Shown: positions 60,615 to 64,000 of the stretch, piece by piece
How the letters are laid out: each line of letters opens with the position of its first letter
How positions within the stretch are numbered: position 1 is the first letter of the stretch
Assembly: GCF_016862175.1 (NCBI RefSeq)
Contig: NZ_BOML01000035.1
Span: forward strand, 62,001 to 126,000
Length of the DNA stretch: 64,000 nucleotides
Source: Paractinoplanes durhamensis
GTDB lineage: Bacteria; Actinomycetota; Actinomycetes; Mycobacteriales; Micromonosporaceae
Reading direction: 5' to 3'
Notes under the pieces: generated by a model
What the model was told of the DNA's origin: nothing
The model's input: the letters and a program-made list of their open reading frames with translations, nothing else
Database searches by the model: none
Position numbers and translations under genes: made by a program

Positions 60615-62012
60615 GTGGATCACGAGGTGATCGTCGTCGGGGGCGGGCCGGTCGGACTGTTCCTCGCCTGCGAGTTGCGCCTGGCCGGGGTCTCGGTCGC
60701 GGTGCTGGAGCAGCGCGCCGAGCGCGGCCCGCACACCAAGGCGATGGCCGTGCACGCCCGCACCGTCGAGCAGCTGGCCATGCGCGGTCTCGCCGAGCCG
60801 CTGCTGACCGCCGGGGTGCGGCTGCCGAGCTGGCATTTCGGCTTCCTGGGCACCAAGGTCGACTTCACCGGTCTCGACTCGCCCTACCCGTTCGTCCTCT
60901 CCCACCCGCAGAACCGCACCGAGGCCCTCCTCGAAGAGCACGCCACCGAGCTGGGTGCCACGGTCACCCGAGGCGAGCAGGTCACGGCCGTTTCGCAGGA
61001 GAACGATGGCGTACGCGTGGAGAGCGCGACCGGCACCACGAGGGAGGCGAAGTGGGTCGTCGGGGCGGACGGAGCCGGCTCGGCGGTCCGCACCTCGGCC
61101 GGCGTCGCGTTCCCGGGCATCGAGCCGAGCTTCTACTCCTACCTGGGCGACGTGCTCGCCGACTCCCCGCCGCCGCCCGGCTTCCACGTGGTCAACGAGC
61201 ACGGCGCGATGATGGTGGCCCCGATGCCCGGCGGCGTCTACCGGATCGCCGGCTACGACCCCGCCCACCAGGAGCACGACGGCCGCCGCGAGATCACCCT
61301 CGACGAGCTGCGCGGCATCTGCGAGCGGATCGCCGGCCGCGACTTCGGCATCCACGACCCGCTCTGGCTGTCCCGCTTCGACAACACCACCCGGGTCGCC
61401 GAGTCCTACCGCCAGGGCCGGGTGCTGCTGGCCGGGGACGCCGCGCACATGCACTTCCCGGCCGGCGGCGTCGGCCTCAACCTGGGCCTGCAGGACGCCA
61501 TCAACCTGGGCTGGAAGCTGGCCGCGGTGATCCAGGGCCGGGCCGGCGAGGAGCTGCTCGACTCCTACGACACCGAGCGCCGCCCGTGGGGTGACGACGT
61601 GGCCCGGCACACGATGGCCCAGACCGCGCTGATCACCGCGACCGGCCCCGAGGGCCTGGCCCTGCGCGAGCTGCTCAGCGGCCTGCTCGCCGACTTCCCG
61701 GCGGTGTCCGACCGGCTGGCCCGCCGACTGGCCGCGATCGACGTGTCCTACCCGCCGGCCGACCCCGGCGCGCACCCCTTGACCGGCACCCGGGTGGCCG
61801 AGGCCGACCTGCCCGACGCGCGGCCGGTGCTGCTGTCCCCGCGCCCGCTGCCGCACGCCTCGATCACCGCCACCCGCCTCGGCATCCGGGTGGCCAGCGG
61901 CCCGGCCACGATGATCGTCCGGCCGGACGGCTACGTCTGGTGGGCCACCGATGACGACGACCCGGATGCGGCCGCCGGCGAAGCACTGGAAAACCTAGGG
62001 GTCACCTTCTAG
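60615..62012 (+). CDS. FAD-dependent aromatic hydroxylase-type monooxygenase
   Basis: A 465-residue class A flavin monooxygenase from GTG 60615. The FAD motif is VIVVGGGPVGLFLACELRLAGVSVAVLEQR, the DG motif GADGAGSAVR, and the second FAD-contact motif LAGDAAHMHFPAGGVGLNLGLQDAINLGWKLA. A C-terminal thioredoxin-like tail (ATMIVRPDGYVWWATDDDDP) is present. Relatives hydroxylate aromatic polyketides or inactivate rifamycins and tetracyclines. It is convergent with a TetR gene that overlaps its last 18 bases. The substrate is unknown. Confidence 0.93.
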   Translation: MDHEVIVVGGGPVGLFLACELRLAGVSVAVLEQRAERGPHTKAMAVHARTVEQLAMRGLAEPLLTAGVRLPSWHFGFLGTKVDFTGLDSPYPFVLSHPQNRTEALLEEHATELGATVTRGEQVTAVSQENDGVRVESATGTTREAKWVVGADGAGSAVRTSAGVAFPGIEPSFYSYLGDVLADSPPPPGFHVVNEHGAMMVAPMPGGVYRIAGYDPAHQEHDGRREITLDELRGICERIAGRDFGIHDPLWLSRFDNTTRVAESYRQGRVLLAGDAAHMHFPAGGVGLNLGLQDAINLGWKLAAVIQGRAGEELLDSYDTERRPWGDDVARHTMAQTALITATGPEGLALRELLSGLLADFPAVSDRLARRLAAIDVSYPPADPGAHPLTGTRVAEADLPDARPVLLSPRPLPHASITATRLGIRVASGPATMIVRPDGYVWWATDDDDPDAAAGEALENLGVTF

Positions 62013-62585
62013 GGCGGCGAGCCGCTGCGCGAAGCCGGCCAGCAGGGCGGTCAGGCCGGCCTCGAAGCCGTCGTGCACGCGCACCGCCGGCCCGGTCAGG
62101 ACCCGGGTGAGCAGCGGATAGTCGCCGTCGGCGGGGACCGCCGGGGCGCCGCTGAGGGCCGCGCCGAGCACGTAGGACTCCACCGCGGTGATCACGTGCA
62201 TCACCTCGTGGTCCGGCCAGCCGGCCCGCAGCAGGCAGCCGACCGCCGCTTCGTACTGCCGCAGCAGCGCGCCGGTGCGCACCGGCGCGGCGGCCGGCAA
62301 CCGGATCGCGTGCGGGTGGGCGGCGAACGCGGCCAGGTAGGAGCGTGCCCACGCGGAGAGCGCCTCGGGCCACGGGGTGAGCGCGAACGGGGTGTGGTCG
62401 ATGCCGGCGACGACCAGGTGCCGGACGCCTTCGACGATTGCCTCTTTGTTCGGTACGTGCGTGTAGAGCGACGGCGCCCGGACCCCCAGATGGCTCGCGA
62501 GCTGGGCGAGGCTGAAGGTGCCTTCCCGGTCGATCAGCTCGAGGGCGGCCGCATAGATCGTCTGCTGGTCGAGGGTCTTTGCCAT
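61995..62585 (-). CDS. TetR-family transcriptional regulator
   Basis: A 196-residue regulator from ATG 62585 (MAKTLDQQTIYAAALELIDREGTFSLAQLASHLGVRAPSLYTHVPNKEAIVEGVRHL); a start at 62660 would run through the operator. The C-terminal TetR_C-like helices include RTGALLRQYEAAVGCLLRAGWPDHEVMHVITAVESYVLGAAL. It is divergent from the amidohydrolase gene and convergent with the monooxygenase. The palindromic operator in between strongly suggests repression of the amidohydrolase and itself. Confidence 0.92.
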   Translation of the reverse strand: MAKTLDQQTIYAAALELIDREGTFSLAQLASHLGVRAPSLYTHVPNKEAIVEGVRHLVVAGIDHTPFALTPWPEALSAWARSYLAAFAAHPHAIRLPAAAPVRTGALLRQYEAAVGCLLRAGWPDHEVMHVITAVESYVLGAALSGAPAVPADGDYPLLTRVLTGPAVRVHDGFEAGLTALLAGFAQRLAALEGDP

Positions 62586-62628
62586 CCTCGCGTTTCCTGA
62601 TCTTGACGAAGGGCGTCCTCTGCGCGAA

Positions 62629-62655
62629 CCTAACGTCGTTAGGAATTTCCCTAAC
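62629..62655. promoter_or_regulatory. TetR operator region: perfect palindrome plus repeated half-site
   Basis: CCTAACGTCGTTAGG (62629-62643) is a perfect palindrome with 7-bp arms, and a further CCTAACG begins 20 bp later at 62649. It lies between the TetR start (62585) and the amidohydrolase start (62685), about two helical turns between half-sites. Confidence 0.75.
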
Positions 62656-62684
62656 GGCATTAATAACGGCAGCTAGGAGACTTG

Positions 62685-64000
62685 GTGACAACGCGGCGAG
62701 TGTACGTCAACGGCCTGGCCTGGAATGGTCAACGAGCCCGGCCGGCCGACGTGCATGTCGCGGGTGGAGTCATCGAGGCGGTCACCACCCCGGGCGCACT
62801 GCCGGCCGCGAAGGGCTCGGAGATCCACGACCTGGACGGCGGCGCGCTGCTGCCCGGTTTCGGCGACGCGCACGCCCATCCGCTGATCGGCGGCCTGGAG
62901 GACCGGTACGCCCCGATCCGCGGATCGCGCACCGTCGCCGAGGTCCGCGACCGGGTCCGCGCCTACGCCCGGGCCCACCCCGACCAGCGGCTGATCTACG
63001 GCGAGGGCTTCGAGCTGACCCTGGCCCCCGGCGGCGTGTTCCGGGCCGCATGGCTCGACGAGGTGGTCGCCGACCGGCCGGTCGTGCTGCGCTCCAGCGA
63101 CATCCACACGGTCTGGTGCAACACCGCGGCGCTGCGCCGGGCCGGCCTGCTGCACCTGGCCGACGACCCGGTCGACGGCCGGCTCGACCGCGACCCGGAC
63201 GGCACCCCCTGCGGCACCCTGCGCGAGTGGGGCGCGTTCCAGCCCGCCCTCGACCTGGTGCCGGCGCCCGGCCCGGCCGACAAGACGCTCGCCCTGCGCC
63301 GTGCGTCCCGCCGGCTCGCGGCGGCCGGCGTCACCTGGGTGCAGGACGCCTGGGTGGAGGCCGCCGACGTGCCCGCCTACGTGGACGCGGCCCGCACCGG
63401 CGGGCTCTCCACCCGGATGAACCTGGCGCTGCGCGCCGACCCGCACACCTGGCGCGAGCAGCAGGAACACTTCCGTTCGCTGCGGCACGACACCCTTTCC
63501 GACGGCGTTTCGGTACGCACCGTGAAGTTCTTCGCCGACGGCATCGTCGAGGGCGGCACGGCAGCCCTGCTCGACCCGTACCTGGACGCCGACTGCTGCG
63601 GGCTGCTCAACTGGGAACCGGCCGAGCTGGCGGCGGCGGTCACCGCGTTCGACGCCGACGGCTTCCAGGTGCACATCCACGCGATGGGCGACGCCGGGGT
63701 GCGGACCGCCCTGGACGCGGTGGAGGCCGCGACCCGGGCCAACGGCCCGCGCGACCGCCGCCCGGTCCTCACCCACCTGCAACTGGTCGACCCGGCCGAC
63801 CTGCCGCGCTTCAGTGAGCTGAACGTGATCGCGGTCTTCCAGCCCCACTGGGCCCGCCCCGACGCGGTGATGACCGACCTGACCCTGCCCCGGCTCGGCG
63901 ACGAGCGCGGCGACCGCCGGTACGCGATCGCCGACATGCTCGCCACCGGCGCGACGGTCGCGTTCGCCAGCGACTGGCCGATCACCCGCCCCGAGCCGCT
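62685..64000 (+). CDS. Amidohydrolase family protein, YtcJ-like (3' truncated)
   Basis: The frame from GTG 62685 (AGGAG five bases upstream) is open for 438 codons to the window end. It has LPGFGDAHAHPLIGGLEDRY (HxH metal ligands), DIHTVWCNTAALRRAGL, TVKFFADGIVEGGTAALLDPY with the usual metal-bridging Lys region, FQVHIHAMGDAGVRTALDAVE and the Asp in FASDWPITRPEP. This is the YtcJ / amidohydrolase_3 group, which hydrolyses amides, N-acyl groups or related compounds. It is under the TetR operator. The remaining residues lie beyond the window. Confidence 0.9.
   Translation, partial: MTTRRVYVNGLAWNGQRARPADVHVAGGVIEAVTTPGALPAAKGSEIHDLDGGALLPGFGDAHAHPLIGGLEDRYAPIRGSRTVAEVRDRVRAYARAHPDQRLIYGEGFELTLAPGGVFRAAWLDEVVADRPVVLRSSDIHTVWCNTAALRRAGLLHLADDPVDGRLDRDPDGTPCGTLREWGAFQPALDLVPAPGPADKTLALRRASRRLAAAGVTWVQDAWVEAADVPAYVDAARTGGLSTRMNLALRADPHTWREQQEHFRSLRHDTLSDGVSVRTVKFFADGIVEGGTAALLDPYLDADCCGLLNWEPAELAAAVTAFDADGFQVHIHAMGDAGVRTALDAVEAATRANGPRDRRPVLTHLQLVDPADLPRFSELNVIAVFQPHWARPDAVMTDLTLPRLGDERGDRRYAIADMLATGATVAFASDWPITRPEP

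Overview
The window is about 64 kb of very GC-rich DNA with strong third-position G/C bias, dense genes, frequent GTG starts and many 4-base start/stop overlaps. These features, together with F420-type oxidoreductases, DUF6230/DUF6114 proteins, actinobacterial two-component systems and a methyl-accepting chemotaxis protein, point to a filamentous actinomycete. A motile Micromonosporaceae such as Actinoplanes is my best guess (inference). I see no rRNA, tRNA, CRISPR array, phage or intact insertion sequence.

Layout. 1-6.7 kb holds a truncated alpha/beta hydrolase, a frameshifted small gene, a long hairpin repeat, an AlkZ/YcaQ-like protein, an epoxide hydrolase, and a CPBP protease / histidine kinase / response regulator operon that ends in an internally deleted ABC-exporter remnant. 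6.9-14.3 kb is a lipid block: a beta-oxidation FadJ-like/thiolase operon facing a double-TetR regulator, then an MpaB-type oxygenase and an acyl-CoA ligase. 14.3-22 kb has a DUF6230/DUF6114 secreted pair, several small genes, and a DsbA/VKOR oxidative-folding operon. 22-27.8 kb is a catabolic regulon (MpaB-like oxygenase, F420 oxidoreductase, GntR regulator, aldehyde dehydrogenase, acyl-CoA dehydrogenase) whose two divergent promoters share one operator sequence. 27.8-34.3 kb carries a TrpB2-like enzyme, an acyl-AMP ligase, an MFS pump, cutC and a membrane protein. 34.4-38.4 kb is an ABC transporter / histidine kinase / response regulator operon. It contains a MIRU-like mini-ORF insertion and is preceded by a 20-bp perfect palindrome. 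39.5-43.4 kb looks like a small surface-glycan locus. 44-45.6 kb is a chemoreceptor.

The most interesting region is 45.7-53.8 kb. Nine genes transcribed leftward, almost all overlapping by 4 bases, form a nitrogen-starvation cluster of the MSMEG_0565-0572 / sll0783-sll0787 type, related to the Nit1C nitrilase cluster. They encode a glycosyltransferase, two tandem carbon-nitrogen hydrolase paralogues, a GNAT-AIR synthase fusion, a radical SAM enzyme, an MSMEG_0572 protein, an amidohydrolase, a flavin-dependent oxidoreductase and an MSMEG_0570 protein. One hydrolase paralogue has lost the catalytic Cys (Asp in its place) and has Asp for the catalytic Glu, so it looks like a pseudoenzyme. A sequence matching the actinobacterial GlnR box lies 114 bp upstream of the first gene.

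53.8-64 kb contains a STAND/TPR regulator, a sulfatase with an apparent internal deletion, a membrane protein, a LysR/EamA divergent pair with a palindrome over the LysR start codon, and an FAD monooxygenase / TetR / amidohydrolase group with a clear TetR operator. The last gene runs off the window.
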